Source: Bog-473 sp035552095
Lineage (GTDB): Bacteria > Actinomycetota > Acidimicrobiia > Acidimicrobiales > RAAP-2
Assembly: GCA_035552095.1 (NCBI GenBank)
Contig: DASZMA010000203.1
Span: forward strand, 1-64,000
Length of the DNA: 64,000 bases
Direction: 5' to 3'
The translations under genes and the position numbers were made by a program. Shown piece by piece: positions 50,483 to 59,069 of the stretch. A model generated the notes under the pieces. It saw nothing but the letters and a program-made list of their open reading frames with translations. It was not told the origin of the DNA and ran no database searches. The stretch's first letter is position 1, and every line of letters begins with the position of its first letter.

Positions 50483-51880
50483 ATGCTGCGCCTGCACGAC
50501 ACCGCAACTGGCACGGTCCGGCCGTTCGAGCCCCGTACAGAGGGCGAGGTGTCGATGTATGTCTGCGGGCCAACGGTCTACGACGTACCCCACATCGGGC
50601 ACGGACGAGCCAATCTGACCTTCGACATCCTGCGCCGGTATCTCAGCTTCACCGGCCTCCGGGTGCACCACGTCGCCAACGTCACTGACGTCGATGACAA
50701 CATCATTAAGCGAGCATCACTCCTGGGCCGCACTGAGCCTGATGTCGCGGCCGAATTCGAGGCCCAGTGGTGGGAGTCGATGGATGCCCTCGGGGATCTG
50801 CGGCCGAATGAAATCCCCCATGCCACGCAGTACATAGAGCACATGGTGGCGCTGGTCAGCGATCTCGTGGACCGGGAAGTGGCCTATGAGACCCCCGATG
50901 GGGTCTATCTCGAGGTGTCCAAGGTAGCGGGCTATGGGCTACTGGCCCACCAGTCACTCGACTCGCTGCAGTCGGGCGCCCGGGTCGAGGCCAACGAGGA
51001 CAAGCGGTCACCTCTCGACTTCGCGCTATGGAAGAAAGCGAAGGAGGGCGAGCCGAGCTGGGCGTCACCCTGGGGGTCGGGGCGGCCTGGCTGGCACACC
51101 GAGTGTGTGGTCATGTCACTGGACCTGCTGGGTGAGGGATTCGATCTGCACGGTGGAGGCCAGGACCTGATGTTCCCCCACCATGAGAACGAGCGGGCCC
51201 AGGCGATCGCTGATGGCAAAACGTTCGCCCGCCACTGGATGCACCACGGCTGGGTCGAGGTGGACGGCACGAAAATGTCCAAGTCGCTGGGCAACTTCTC
51301 CACCTTGCCTGACCTCCTGGCCCGCCACGATGCCCGCGCCTACCGGGTGCTGGTACTGCGAGCTCATTACCGTTCGCCGATTGAGGTCACGCCCGGAACC
51401 CTGGCCGACGCCGAGAAGGCCCTCGAGCGGCTCGACACCATGGCCCGTCGGTTCTCCGTCGGCGGCCTGCTGTCCCGTACCGAGTCCGGCTATGTGATCG
51501 AGGGGACTGAGCCGGCTACCGGGATCGACCCCGACGCGCTAGCGGCCTTCCGGGCCCGCATGGACGACGACCTCGATACGCCGGGCGCCCTGGCCGGCAT
51601 CTTCGATCTGGTCAGCGCCGCCCACACCCGGGGCGACTCAGGCGACGAGGAGGGTGGCCGCCAGCTGGCCCACAGCGCGGCCGTGCTGGCGGCGGCCTTG
51701 GGCCTCTCTCTCAACGGTGAGTCGGGCGACATGGACGAGGAGACCGCCCGCCTGGTGGCCGAGCGCGATGCGGCCCGGTCGGGCAAGGACTTCGCCCGGG
51801 CCGATGCCCTGCGCGACGAGCTGACCGCGCTCGGCTGGACGGTGGAGGACACGCCCCAAGGGACCGCCGTCCGGCGCTGA
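50483..51880 (+). CDS. cysS: Cysteinyl-tRNA synthetase
   Basis: 465 aa. MYVCGPTVYDVPHIGHGRANLTFD gives the first zinc cysteine and the HIGH motif; GWHTECVVMSLDLLG and DLMFPHHENERAQA supply the other zinc ligands; KMSKSLGNF is the KMSKS loop. The C-terminal helical domain follows (LVAERDAARSGKDFARADALRDEL). A mycothiol ligase MshC can look alike, but the full KMSKS and the tRNA-binding C-terminus argue for CysRS. Confidence 0.95.
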   Translation: MLRLHDTATGTVRPFEPRTEGEVSMYVCGPTVYDVPHIGHGRANLTFDILRRYLSFTGLRVHHVANVTDVDDNIIKRASLLGRTEPDVAAEFEAQWWESMDALGDLRPNEIPHATQYIEHMVALVSDLVDREVAYETPDGVYLEVSKVAGYGLLAHQSLDSLQSGARVEANEDKRSPLDFALWKKAKEGEPSWASPWGSGRPGWHTECVVMSLDLLGEGFDLHGGGQDLMFPHHENERAQAIADGKTFARHWMHHGWVEVDGTKMSKSLGNFSTLPDLLARHDARAYRVLVLRAHYRSPIEVTPGTLADAEKALERLDTMARRFSVGGLLSRTESGYVIEGTEPATGIDPDALAAFRARMDDDLDTPGALAGIFDLVSAAHTRGDSGDEEGGRQLAHSAAVLAAALGLSLNGESGDMDEETARLVAERDAARSGKDFARADALRDELTALGWTVEDTPQGTAVRR

Positions 51881-51976
51881 GCTGGAGCGGCATTTTGCGC
51901 TGACACTGCGGTTTGTCACGGGAAAGTCCTGGGTATCAGGGTGTAACAGGCCTTACTAGACCCCAGCGGGCTTGCA

Positions 51977-51994
51977 GGTTACTATGTAGTAACC
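51977..51994. promoter_or_regulatory. Perfect palindrome GGTTACTA-TG-TAGTAACC before the acyl-CoA dehydrogenase gene
   Basis: 8-bp perfect arms and a two-base centre. TACTAT (51980-51985) inside it could be the -10 element, giving a leader of about 125 bases before ATG 52117. A TetR-type operator is likely. It shares TAGTAAC with the 7592 site but has a different spacing. Confidence 0.6.
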
Positions 51995-52116
51995 ACGATC
52001 TGGTTGGGGCCCCGACACCGCCACTGGTGCAGGGACCGGATCCGACCGAAGTGTGCAACGCGGCATCCCCGATGAGTCCCGGCGCAGAGTCGGGCTCCTG
52101 CCCAAGGAGGGCCAAC

Positions 52117-53331
52117 ATGTCCGACTTCTCCCTCGCGCTGAACGAGGATCAACTGCAGATCCAGAAATGGGTCCACGAGTTCGCCGAGAACGTGGTGCGG
52201 CCCGCCGGGCCCGAATGGGATGAGCGCGAAGAGACGCCCTGGCCGATCATTCAGGAAGCGGCCAAGAACGGTCTCTACTCCTTCGACTTCGTGGCCCAGG
52301 CCTTCGCCGACCCCACCGGTCTCACCATGTGCCTGGTCAATGAGGAGATGAGCTGGGGGGACGCCGGCATCGCGCTGGCCATCTTCGGGTCGACGCTGGC
52401 CGTGGCCGGCATCTTCTCCAACGGGACGCCCGAGCAGATCGGCGAGTGGATCCCGCAGTGTTTCGGTACGCCCGACGACATCAAGCTGGCCGCCTTTGGC
52501 GTGTCAGAGCCCGACGCCGGATCCGACGTGTCCTCCCTGAAGTCACGGGCCGTCTACGACGAGGCCACCGACGAGTGGGTGCTCAACGGCACCAAGACGT
52601 GGATCACCAACGGCGGGCTGGCCAACACCCACGTGCTGGTGCTCTCGGTCGACCACGAGCTGGGGAGCCGCGGGCAGGCCAGCTTCGTGGTGCCCGAAGG
52701 GACCAAGGGCATTTCGCAGGGACAGAAGTTCAAGAAGATGGGTATCCGGGCCTCGCACACGGCCGAGGTCGTCCTGGAGGACTGCCGGGTCCCCGGACGC
52801 TGCCTCCTCGGGGGCAAGGAGAAGCTCGACGAGCGTCTGGCCCGGGCCAAGGAAGGCAAGCGGACCTCGACCCAGGCCGCCATGGCCACCTTTGAGGCCT
52901 CGCGGCCCATTGTGGGAGCGCAGGCGGTGGGTATCGCCCGGGCCGCCTACGAGTACTCGCTCGACTACGCCAAGGAGCGCAAGCAGTTCGGCCGGGCCAT
53001 CATTGAGAACCAGGCCATCGCCTTCAAGCTGGCCGACATGAAGATGCGCACCGACGCCGCCCGCCTCCTGGTCCACCGGGCCGCCTGGATGGCCTCGTCC
53101 GGCCAGAAGTTCGAGAACGGCGAGGGCTCCATGTCCAAGCTCTTCGCCGGCGAGAACGCGGTGTGGGTCACCGAGCAGGCCATTCAGATCCTCGGCGGCT
53201 ACGGCTACGTCCGGGACTACCCGGTCGAGCAGTGGCACCGCGACTCGAAGATCTACACGATCTTCGAGGGGACGAGCGAGATTCAGCGGCTGGTCATTTC
53301 CCGGGCCATCTCGGGCGTCCACGTCAACTGA
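52117..53331 (+). CDS. Acyl-CoA dehydrogenase
   Basis: 404 aa FAD enzyme of beta-oxidation; start ATG 52117 with AAGGAGG six bases upstream. AAFGVSEPDAGSDVSSLKSRAV (substrate/FAD loop), WVLNGTKTWITNGGLANTHVL, YAKERKQFGRAI and the C-terminal ILGGYGYVRDYPVEQWHRDSKIYTIFEGTSEIQR with the catalytic Glu in FEGT are all standard. Passes electrons to ETF, which is not in this window. A palindrome 120 bases upstream suggests TetR-type induction by its substrate. Confidence 0.95.
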   Translation: MSDFSLALNEDQLQIQKWVHEFAENVVRPAGPEWDEREETPWPIIQEAAKNGLYSFDFVAQAFADPTGLTMCLVNEEMSWGDAGIALAIFGSTLAVAGIFSNGTPEQIGEWIPQCFGTPDDIKLAAFGVSEPDAGSDVSSLKSRAVYDEATDEWVLNGTKTWITNGGLANTHVLVLSVDHELGSRGQASFVVPEGTKGISQGQKFKKMGIRASHTAEVVLEDCRVPGRCLLGGKEKLDERLARAKEGKRTSTQAAMATFEASRPIVGAQAVGIARAAYEYSLDYAKERKQFGRAIIENQAIAFKLADMKMRTDAARLLVHRAAWMASSGQKFENGEGSMSKLFAGENAVWVTEQAIQILGGYGYVRDYPVEQWHRDSKIYTIFEGTSEIQRLVISRAISGVHVN

Positions 53332-53366
53332 TCGACCGGGCACCGGATGAACCCCAGTCCGGGGGA

Positions 53367-54182
53367 TCAGTCCTTCTCGGGTGAGCCGCCGCCCGCAGTG
53401 CCGAACGTCGTCATGTAGCTGGCCGCCACCTGGCGGTACTCGGCCTCCGTGAAGGCCCATTGCTGGTGGTCGGCGTCGGCCCAACTGGCCGACATGGCCG
53501 GATGGCTACGGCCGAGAGCGGCCGTCATGGCGCGGGTCATCGCTAGTGGGCCTGGCGAAACGGCCAGCAACTGGTCGAGCAGCGCGGCGACTTCGTCGTC
53601 CAAGCTGGATCTGGGCGCGATGCGCTGGGCGAATCCGGACCGCAGGAGTTCGTCGGACGAGACGTCTCGGCATGTCATCACCCAATCTCGAGTGAGCGGC
53701 ATCCCGATCTCTCGGATGAGCAACGGAATGCCCGCCCACGTCAGCGGAATGCCGATCGCCAACTCGGGGATACGGACCACCACATCATCGGCCGCCACTC
53801 TGATGTCGCAGGCCACGGCGAGAAGGGCGGCACCGCCAATCACGTAGCCGTGAAGCCGGGCCACCGTGACTTGGGGAATGCGGCCGAGCTGATCCAACAG
53901 TCGCTGCCACGAAGCGGTGCGATGTCGACGCGTGGCCCAGTCGGCCCCGTCAAGGTCCTCGTAGGGCCCGGCCACCAGGTCGGCCCCGGCCGAAAACGTC
54001 TTCCCGGCTCCGTCGAGCACCACCACGCGGATATCGGGCCTCTCTTCGAGCTCGGTGAGTGCCGCGGCCAGGCTCCGGCGGACTTCGTCGTTGAGGGCGT
54101 TCAATCGCTCGGGCCGCGAGAGGGTGAGAAAGGCGACCGGGCCTTTATGCGATACATCCAACCCGTTCATTGAGGGCAGCAT
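53367..54182 (-). CDS. Enoyl-CoA hydratase/isomerase family protein
   Basis: 271 aa crotonase. FLTLSRPERLNALND, GKTFSAGADLVAGPYEDLDG, LHGYVIGGAALLAVACDIRVAADDVVVRIPELAIGIPLTWAGIP. The PE.AIGIPL segment keeps one acidic residue. The first Glu position in GGAALLA is not acidic, which is more like the isomerase/hydrolase subgroups than a two-Glu hydratase. Converges on the acyl-CoA dehydrogenase gene. Start 54182 or 54170 (second ATG). Confidence 0.88.
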   Translation of the reverse strand: MLPSMNGLDVSHKGPVAFLTLSRPERLNALNDEVRRSLAAALTELEERPDIRVVVLDGAGKTFSAGADLVAGPYEDLDGADWATRRHRTASWQRLLDQLGRIPQVTVARLHGYVIGGAALLAVACDIRVAADDVVVRIPELAIGIPLTWAGIPLLIREIGMPLTRDWVMTCRDVSSDELLRSGFAQRIAPRSSLDDEVAALLDQLLAVSPGPLAMTRAMTAALGRSHPAMSASWADADHQQWAFTEAEYRQVAASYMTTFGTAGGGSPEKD

Positions 54183-54258
54183 GCCCCAAGCAGGTCAAAT
54201 GACTCAACTGGCCGCCTGCGATGGCTGAGAGTGGCCGGCCTGATCCGGGGTCGGCCCG

Positions 54259-54975
54259 TCAACCAGGGGGACGCTGGGGCGCCTTCGTGGGCAGCCTCGG
54301 CGGGAGGGTGTCGTCGGGCTCCAGCGCGGCGGCGAACAGGTAGGACGTGGCCAGGCTGCGGAACGGGCGCCATTTCTCGGCGATCTCGAGCATCTCCTCT
54401 TGACTGGGCAGGTGATCCAGTCGATAGGCGATCCGCACCGCCTTGCGCAGTGCGAGATCACCCGGCAGCACGACGTCTTCGCGTCGTAGCGCGACGAGCA
54501 GTGCACCTTGCGCGGTCCACGGCCCGATACCCGGGACGGCCGTCAGTTCAGCAATGAACTCGTCGTCGGGCAGTCCGCTGAGCCGCTCCATGTCGAGCCG
54601 ACCATCCGAGAGACGCTCGGCCAGATCGCGGAGCGTGCTCACCTTGCGCCACGAAAGGCCCGCCGCTCGCAGGTCACCCGGCTCCACCGCCAATAGCTCG
54701 TCGGGTGAGGGCAGGTGTCCGCCAAAGAGCGACGTGATCCGTTCCAAGGTCCGTCTGGTCGCAGCGACGGACAACTGCTGTCCGGTGATCTGAAAGAGAA
54801 GCGACCCAAACAGGTTCATCGGTGGAAGCTCGTCCAGCCAGGCGTGCGGATCGAAGTCGGGCCGTTGCTCAATGAGCCGACCGATCACCGGATCCACCTG
54901 GCGCAGGTGGTTCTGGGCGCGCCGGAGCGGCGCCCGCCCGCCGGCACTCAATGGGGAGGTTTTGGGGTTTGGCAC
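54259..54975 (-). CDS. DNA-3-methyladenine glycosylase, HhH-GPD (AlkA-like)
   Basis: 238 aa. Base-excision repair enzyme that removes alkylated purines. The helix-hairpin-helix LTAVPGIGPWTAQGALL and the following VVLPGDLALRKAVRIAYRL with the catalytic Asp are diagnostic; LLFQITGQQLSVAATRRTLERI is the usual N-terminal helix pair. It lacks the N-terminal beta domain of E. coli AlkA, as in the shorter Mag1/AlkA-II forms. Start GTG 54975, weak ribosome site. Single gene. Confidence 0.9.
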   Translation of the reverse strand: MPNPKTSPLSAGGRAPLRRAQNHLRQVDPVIGRLIEQRPDFDPHAWLDELPPMNLFGSLLFQITGQQLSVAATRRTLERITSLFGGHLPSPDELLAVEPGDLRAAGLSWRKVSTLRDLAERLSDGRLDMERLSGLPDDEFIAELTAVPGIGPWTAQGALLVALRREDVVLPGDLALRKAVRIAYRLDHLPSQEEMLEIAEKWRPFRSLATSYLFAAALEPDDTLPPRLPTKAPQRPPG

Positions 54976-55146
54976 CTTCGCTCGCTACTTTCATCTCGCC
55001 GTTGCGGACCTCTCGTTGTTCCACTCGTGCGAGTACCCGGGAGGCGACCAGTCCGCCGCGACGCCGATGATAGGGCCGAGGTCGTCATATCGATCAACGT
55101 GACCGGCGGCGGCCGGTAGGGCGCAACCCGTAGTGTCAGCGGTGCC

Positions 55147-56235
55147 GTGCATCCCCCCGCTCTGCTCCGCTATGCCGCTGACGTCACGCCCGAGTGGTTG
55201 ACGGCCGTCCTCGGTGGGGCCGGCGCCCTGCCCGCCGGGGGCCGCGTCGTGGACATAGACGTGGCGCCGATCGGCACGGGCCAGATGGCCGACACGGCCC
55301 GCCTGGCGCTCACCTACGACGAGCCTGGGGCCGGGCCGGCCAGTGTGGTGGGCAAGTTCGCCTCGGCCGACGACCAGAGCCGGGGCACCGGATTGGCCCT
55401 GCGGGCCTATGAGATCGAGGTCCGTTTCTACCAGGAGGTGGCCGACCGGTTGGCGGCCCGGGTGCCCGCTCTCTACTTCGCCGAGGTGGAGCCCGAGAGC
55501 GGGTGGTTCACCCTCATCCTCGAGGACATCGTCGGGGCTCGCCAGGGTGATCAGATAGCCGCCTGCGACCCCGAGGTGGCGGCCGCCGTGCTGGAGGAGA
55601 TGGCCGGGCTTCACGCGCCGTGCTGGGAGGCGCCCGATTTGGCCGGGCTCGAGTGGCTCAACCGCACCTCACCGGAGGGCGACGGGTTCATGGCCGCCAT
55701 GGTGGCCTCCCTCCTCCCCGGATTCCTGGAGCGCTACGACGGCCAGTTGGCGCCCGAGCACGCCGAGGTGTGCCGCCTCTTCGTCGAGCACCTGCCGGTG
55801 TGGATGGCCAGCCGGGTCGGCCCCCGCACGGCCAGCCACGGCGACTTCCGCCTGGACAACCTCCTCTTCCAGCCCGGCCAGCGCCGACCGGTGGTGGTCG
55901 ACTGGCAGACGCTGTCGTGGGCCGGCGCGTCCTACGACGTGGCGTACTTCATCGGCGGCTGCCTGAGCCAGGCGGACCGGCGCCGCCATGAGCTCGACCT
56001 GTTGACGCACTATCACGAGGCCCTCTGCGCCCGCGGCGTGGCCGACTACCCGCTCGAGCAGCTGCGCCTCGACACCCGGCGCGACGCCTTCGGTGGCGTC
56101 CTCATGGCCATCGTCGCCTCCATGGTGGTCCAGCGCACCGAGCGGGGGGACCTGATGTTCCTCACCAGCACCACCCGCCACGCCCAGCACGCGCTCGATG
56201 TGGATGCTCCCGCCCTCCTGCTGGGCCAGAGGTGA
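55147..56235 (+). CDS. Phosphotransferase-family (APH/EcKinase-like) protein
   Basis: 362 aa from GTG 55147. Kinase-like fold: nucleotide loop IGTGQMADTARLALTY, ASVVGKFAS with the ATP lysine, SGWFTLILEDIVGARQGDQ, catalytic loop SHGDFRLDNLLF and metal site VVVDWQTLSWAGASYDVAYFIGG. This group phosphorylates hydroxyl groups on small molecules; actinobacterial members are often near acyl-CoA and steroid genes. Substrate unknown. TAGTGT lies about 10 bases before the start. Overlaps the phosphatase gene by GTGA. Confidence 0.88.
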   Translation: MHPPALLRYAADVTPEWLTAVLGGAGALPAGGRVVDIDVAPIGTGQMADTARLALTYDEPGAGPASVVGKFASADDQSRGTGLALRAYEIEVRFYQEVADRLAARVPALYFAEVEPESGWFTLILEDIVGARQGDQIAACDPEVAAAVLEEMAGLHAPCWEAPDLAGLEWLNRTSPEGDGFMAAMVASLLPGFLERYDGQLAPEHAEVCRLFVEHLPVWMASRVGPRTASHGDFRLDNLLFQPGQRRPVVVDWQTLSWAGASYDVAYFIGGCLSQADRRRHELDLLTHYHEALCARGVADYPLEQLRLDTRRDAFGGVLMAIVASMVVQRTERGDLMFLTSTTRHAQHALDVDAPALLLGQR

Positions 56236-56768
56236 CCGAGGTCCTGGTGCTGTGCACCGGCAACGCCGCCCGCTCGGTCATGGCCGGCTTTATGCTGGAG
56301 CACCTCAAGGACCACGGCCCGACGGGAGGGTCGGAAGGACTGCACATCGTCACCGCCGGTACGCACACCATTGACGGGCAGCCCATGGGGATGCGCACCC
56401 GGACGGCGTTGCTGGGCATCCCCGAGCTGGCCGGCACCTCCTTCGTGGGCCACCGCAGCCGCCAGGTGTACCAGGCCGATCTGGTGCGGGCCGACCTGGT
56501 GGTCGTCATGGAGGCCGACCATGTGCGCTTCGTACGCCGCCTGTTCCCCGAAGCGGCCCCTCGCACAGCCAGCATCCGCCGCCTGTGCCTGGACCTGCCC
56601 GCCGGTCCCGCCCCGCTGCCTGAGCGGGTGGCCGGGTTGGCCCTGGCCGATGCCGCGTTGTCGGACGAGGACGACGTCATCGACCCGGCCGGCGGGGACG
56701 AGGTGGCCTACGCCGCCTGCGTGGCCGAGCTGTGGTCTCTCTGCCAACAGCTGATCACGCTGCTGTAG
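56232..56768 (+). CDS. Low-molecular-weight protein-tyrosine-phosphatase-like protein
   Basis: 178 aa from GTG 56232 (4-base overlap). VLVLCTGNAARSVMAGFML contains the CX5R(S/T) phosphate loop (Cys8 to Arg14) and DVIDPAGGDEVAY gives the general-acid Asp of the DP motif. It fits LMW-PTP or arsenate-reductase-like enzymes. Pairing with a kinase-like phosphotransferase on the same mRNA is suggestive of a phosphorylation/dephosphorylation couple, but the targets are unknown. Confidence 0.88.
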   Translation: MTEVLVLCTGNAARSVMAGFMLEHLKDHGPTGGSEGLHIVTAGTHTIDGQPMGMRTRTALLGIPELAGTSFVGHRSRQVYQADLVRADLVVVMEADHVRFVRRLFPEAAPRTASIRRLCLDLPAGPAPLPERVAGLALADAALSDEDDVIDPAGGDEVAYAACVAELWSLCQQLITLL

Positions 56769-57282
56769 GCCGGGGCAGGTGGAGGATCATCTCGTCGTCT
56801 TTCTCCCCTGGGATGCTGACCGGTCCCAGGGCCACGAACCCCGCCTTCTCGAAGGCCCGTTGCGACCGGACGTTGTGCACGCTGGGGCCGGCCAGCGCGC
56901 CGGCCACCTCGGGGTAGTGCGCCCAGATGAGCCCGGCCGCCGCGCCGATGAGGCGCGGCCCGAGGCCGTGTCCGCACTGCGCCTCGTCGCCGATCAGCAG
57001 GTCGATGCCGGCGGCGTCCGCCCGGCCGACGGCCCGGGCGTACTCAGGGTTGTCGGCCATCCGGTAGATCTGCACGAAGGCCACGTCGACCGCGCCGTGG
57101 GCGACCATGAAGAGCAGGGTCGGATCGGTCCCCTCGATGCTGGGGCCGTACTCTTCCTCCACGCCGGCCCGATCGGACGGGCTCTCCCACCAGCGGGCCA
57201 CATGGGGCCGGGCCAGCCACTCGACCAGGCGCGGGAAGTCGGCCCGGGTCAGCGACCGGAAGGCGAGCTCGGGTTCGTCCAC
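56755..57282 (-). CDS. GNAT acetyltransferase, AAC(6')-like
   Basis: 175 aa. LAFRSLTRADFPRLVEWLARPHVARWWESP is the N-terminus typical of aminoglycoside 6'-acetyltransferase and siderophore-acylase (IucB) type GNATs; GIDLLIGDEAQCGHGLGPRLIGAA is the acetyl-CoA loop, then GPSVHNVRSQRAFEKAGFVALG. The 3' end overlaps the convergent phosphatase gene by 14 bases. It follows the TetR gene by 14 bases, so that regulator may control it. Drug resistance cannot be inferred from sequence alone. Confidence 0.88.
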   Translation of the reverse strand: MDEPELAFRSLTRADFPRLVEWLARPHVARWWESPSDRAGVEEEYGPSIEGTDPTLLFMVAHGAVDVAFVQIYRMADNPEYARAVGRADAAGIDLLIGDEAQCGHGLGPRLIGAAAGLIWAHYPEVAGALAGPSVHNVRSQRAFEKAGFVALGPVSIPGEKDDEMILHLPRPTAA

Positions 57283-57296
57283 GCGCCGCGGCCTTT

Positions 57297-57917
57297 TCAG
57301 TCGGCGTGCACCGAGCGCAGACCGGCCCAGGCCAGATCCGCCATCCGCTGGGCCAACCGCTGCGCCTCCTCCTCGGCGGCTCCGTCCACCGGGCGCTGGG
57401 CGATGAAGCGGCGGCTGGCGCCTTCGGCCATGCCCACGACGGCGTAGGCCAGGAGGCGGCGGTGATCGTCGTCCAGCCCGGCGTCAATGAGCGGGTCGAT
57501 GGCCTCGGCGATGGCGTCCTCCACCGTGCGCAGGGCCCGGCCTAGTTCCTGGTCGTCGGCGTGGTCGCGCCCGTACAGCAGCCGGAACTCGGCTTCCCGG
57601 CTGATGACCAGCCGGAAGTAGGCGGCGAAGCCCATCTCGACCTGCTGGCGCGGTCCCACGGCGCGCATGACCCCGCCGCGTACAGCGATCAGGAGCTCCT
57701 GGGCGATGGAGTCGACCAGCTCCAGGTAGAGGGCCCGCTTGGACGAGAAGTGCTGGTAGACGAGGGGCTTGGTGACCCCGGCCGCCTCGGCGATGTCGTC
57801 CATGGTGGTCGCCCGGTAGCCCCGGTGAGCGAAGAGCTCCAGGGCGACGGCGAAGAGCTGCTGGCGCCGTTGCTCAGCGGTGAGCCGCCGGGTCGAAGCC
57901 TGTAGCGCCGCTGCCAT
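57297..57917 (-). CDS. TetR-family transcriptional regulator
   Basis: 206 aa. RLTAEQRRQQLFAVALELFAHRGYRATTMDDIAEAAGVTKPLVYQHFSSKRALYLELVDSIAQELL is a standard TetR helix-turn-helix; the C-terminal helical domain has FAAYFRLVISREAEFRLLYGRD. Co-directional with and 14 bases before the GNAT gene. No clear operator is visible in the 47-base gap upstream. Confidence 0.93.
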   Translation of the reverse strand: MAAALQASTRRLTAEQRRQQLFAVALELFAHRGYRATTMDDIAEAAGVTKPLVYQHFSSKRALYLELVDSIAQELLIAVRGGVMRAVGPRQQVEMGFAAYFRLVISREAEFRLLYGRDHADDQELGRALRTVEDAIAEAIDPLIDAGLDDDHRRLLAYAVVGMAEGASRRFIAQRPVDGAAEEEAQRLAQRMADLAWAGLRSVHAD

Positions 57918-57964
57918 TGGATCAGAGGCTACTGGCCGGTCACCAGTGCTCCGGGACCCGCCCC

Positions 57965-59011
57965 TCAGGGCGGCAGCGCCGGAAGCGACTCCAGCACGCT
58001 CGACAACCGGGCCGGCAGATCAGCCAGGTTGAAGTGCTCGGCGGCGATGTGGTGGTTGTGCTCCAGCAACGCCGGGTCGGGGTGGGCCAGCCAGCGGTCC
58101 AGCGGCGCCGGGTCGGCGCTGTCGAACCAGCGGAAGCCGAAGCCGGCCAGCTCACCGGCGACCGGATAGGAGCCGATGGCCAGAGCCCGGCGATGGGTGG
58201 CCGACTCCAGCGCCGGGTTGCCAAAGCCCTCCCAGGTAGAGGGGAGCAGGACGGCGTCGCAGGCCGCGTAGGCGTCGGCGATGGAGATGGCGTGGTTCCC
58301 GGTGCCCAGGAGGACGGGGCACTTCGCCTCGCCCACCAGCCGCGCCAACTCCGGCCCGTAGCCATCCTCGGCCGGGCCGAGCAGCCAGTAGGTGCCGCCG
58401 ACGGCGGTGGCCAGGGCCAGGGCGCCGCCGACGTTCTTGCGGGCCAGGGCCCGGGTCGGTTGGAGCAGGAGCCGGACCGACGGGTCCAGTCCGAGCGCCG
58501 CCCGGACCCCGTCGCGGTCCCCGGGGGCCGGTTCGGGGTCGAACGTGTTGTAGATCGTGGTGGCCACCAGGCCGTGGTCGGCCAGCTGGCGCCGGCTCAC
58601 CTCGTTGATCGTGACATGGGCCCAGAGTGGATCGTCGGGCGGTGGCGGGAGGTGGGCCAGGTGCGGCCGCTGCCAGGGCAGGTCATGGTGGTGCAGCACG
58701 GCGGGGCGGCCGTGGCAGACCGCGGCGACGACCTCGGCGGCGGCCGGATTGAGGGGGAGCGAGCACAGATTCTCAATAACCACCAGGTCGGCCGACGCCA
58801 GCGCCGCCTCGACCTGGTGCCGCGACGGGGGTTGGGCGGCGTCGATGGCCAACCCCGGCAGGCGGACGTCCACCGGTCCCGATCCGGCCACCGTGGTCAC
58901 CGCCCACCCCAGTCGGCCCAGCGCAGCGCCCCATTTGGCCGATTCGACCGATACCCCGTCGCTCCCGCCCAGGCGGAAGGAGATCAGGGCGGCGGTGGGC
59001 ACGCGCCGCAC
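57965..59011 (-). CDS. Glycosyltransferase, GT4/GT-B-like
   Basis: 348 aa from GTG 59011 (GTG 59002 also possible). The N-terminal lobe starts ALISFRLGGSDGVSVESAKWGAALGRLGW, a common opening of group 1 transferases. The C-terminal lobe has LLLQPTRALARKNVGGALALA and the nucleotide-sugar segment LLPSTWEGFGNPALESATHRRALAIGSYPVAGEL with an E..N.ALE pattern. Divergent from gmd, so it may use a GDP-deoxyhexose in surface glycan synthesis; this is inference. Confidence 0.82.
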   Translation of the reverse strand: MRRVPTAALISFRLGGSDGVSVESAKWGAALGRLGWAVTTVAGSGPVDVRLPGLAIDAAQPPSRHQVEAALASADLVVIENLCSLPLNPAAAEVVAAVCHGRPAVLHHHDLPWQRPHLAHLPPPPDDPLWAHVTINEVSRRQLADHGLVATTIYNTFDPEPAPGDRDGVRAALGLDPSVRLLLQPTRALARKNVGGALALATAVGGTYWLLGPAEDGYGPELARLVGEAKCPVLLGTGNHAISIADAYAACDAVLLPSTWEGFGNPALESATHRRALAIGSYPVAGELAGFGFRWFDSADPAPLDRWLAHPDPALLEHNHHIAAEHFNLADLPARLSSVLESLPALPP

Positions 59012-59069
59012 TGTAGGTGCCCGGTTCCGGGGTCGCCCTCACAGCCTGGTCGAGTAGCGTTGCCACACC

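Noticed and set aside
48135..50618. 827-codon plus-strand frame opposite valS
   Set aside because: No domain, composition typical of antisense shadow; valS has all its motifs on the other strand.
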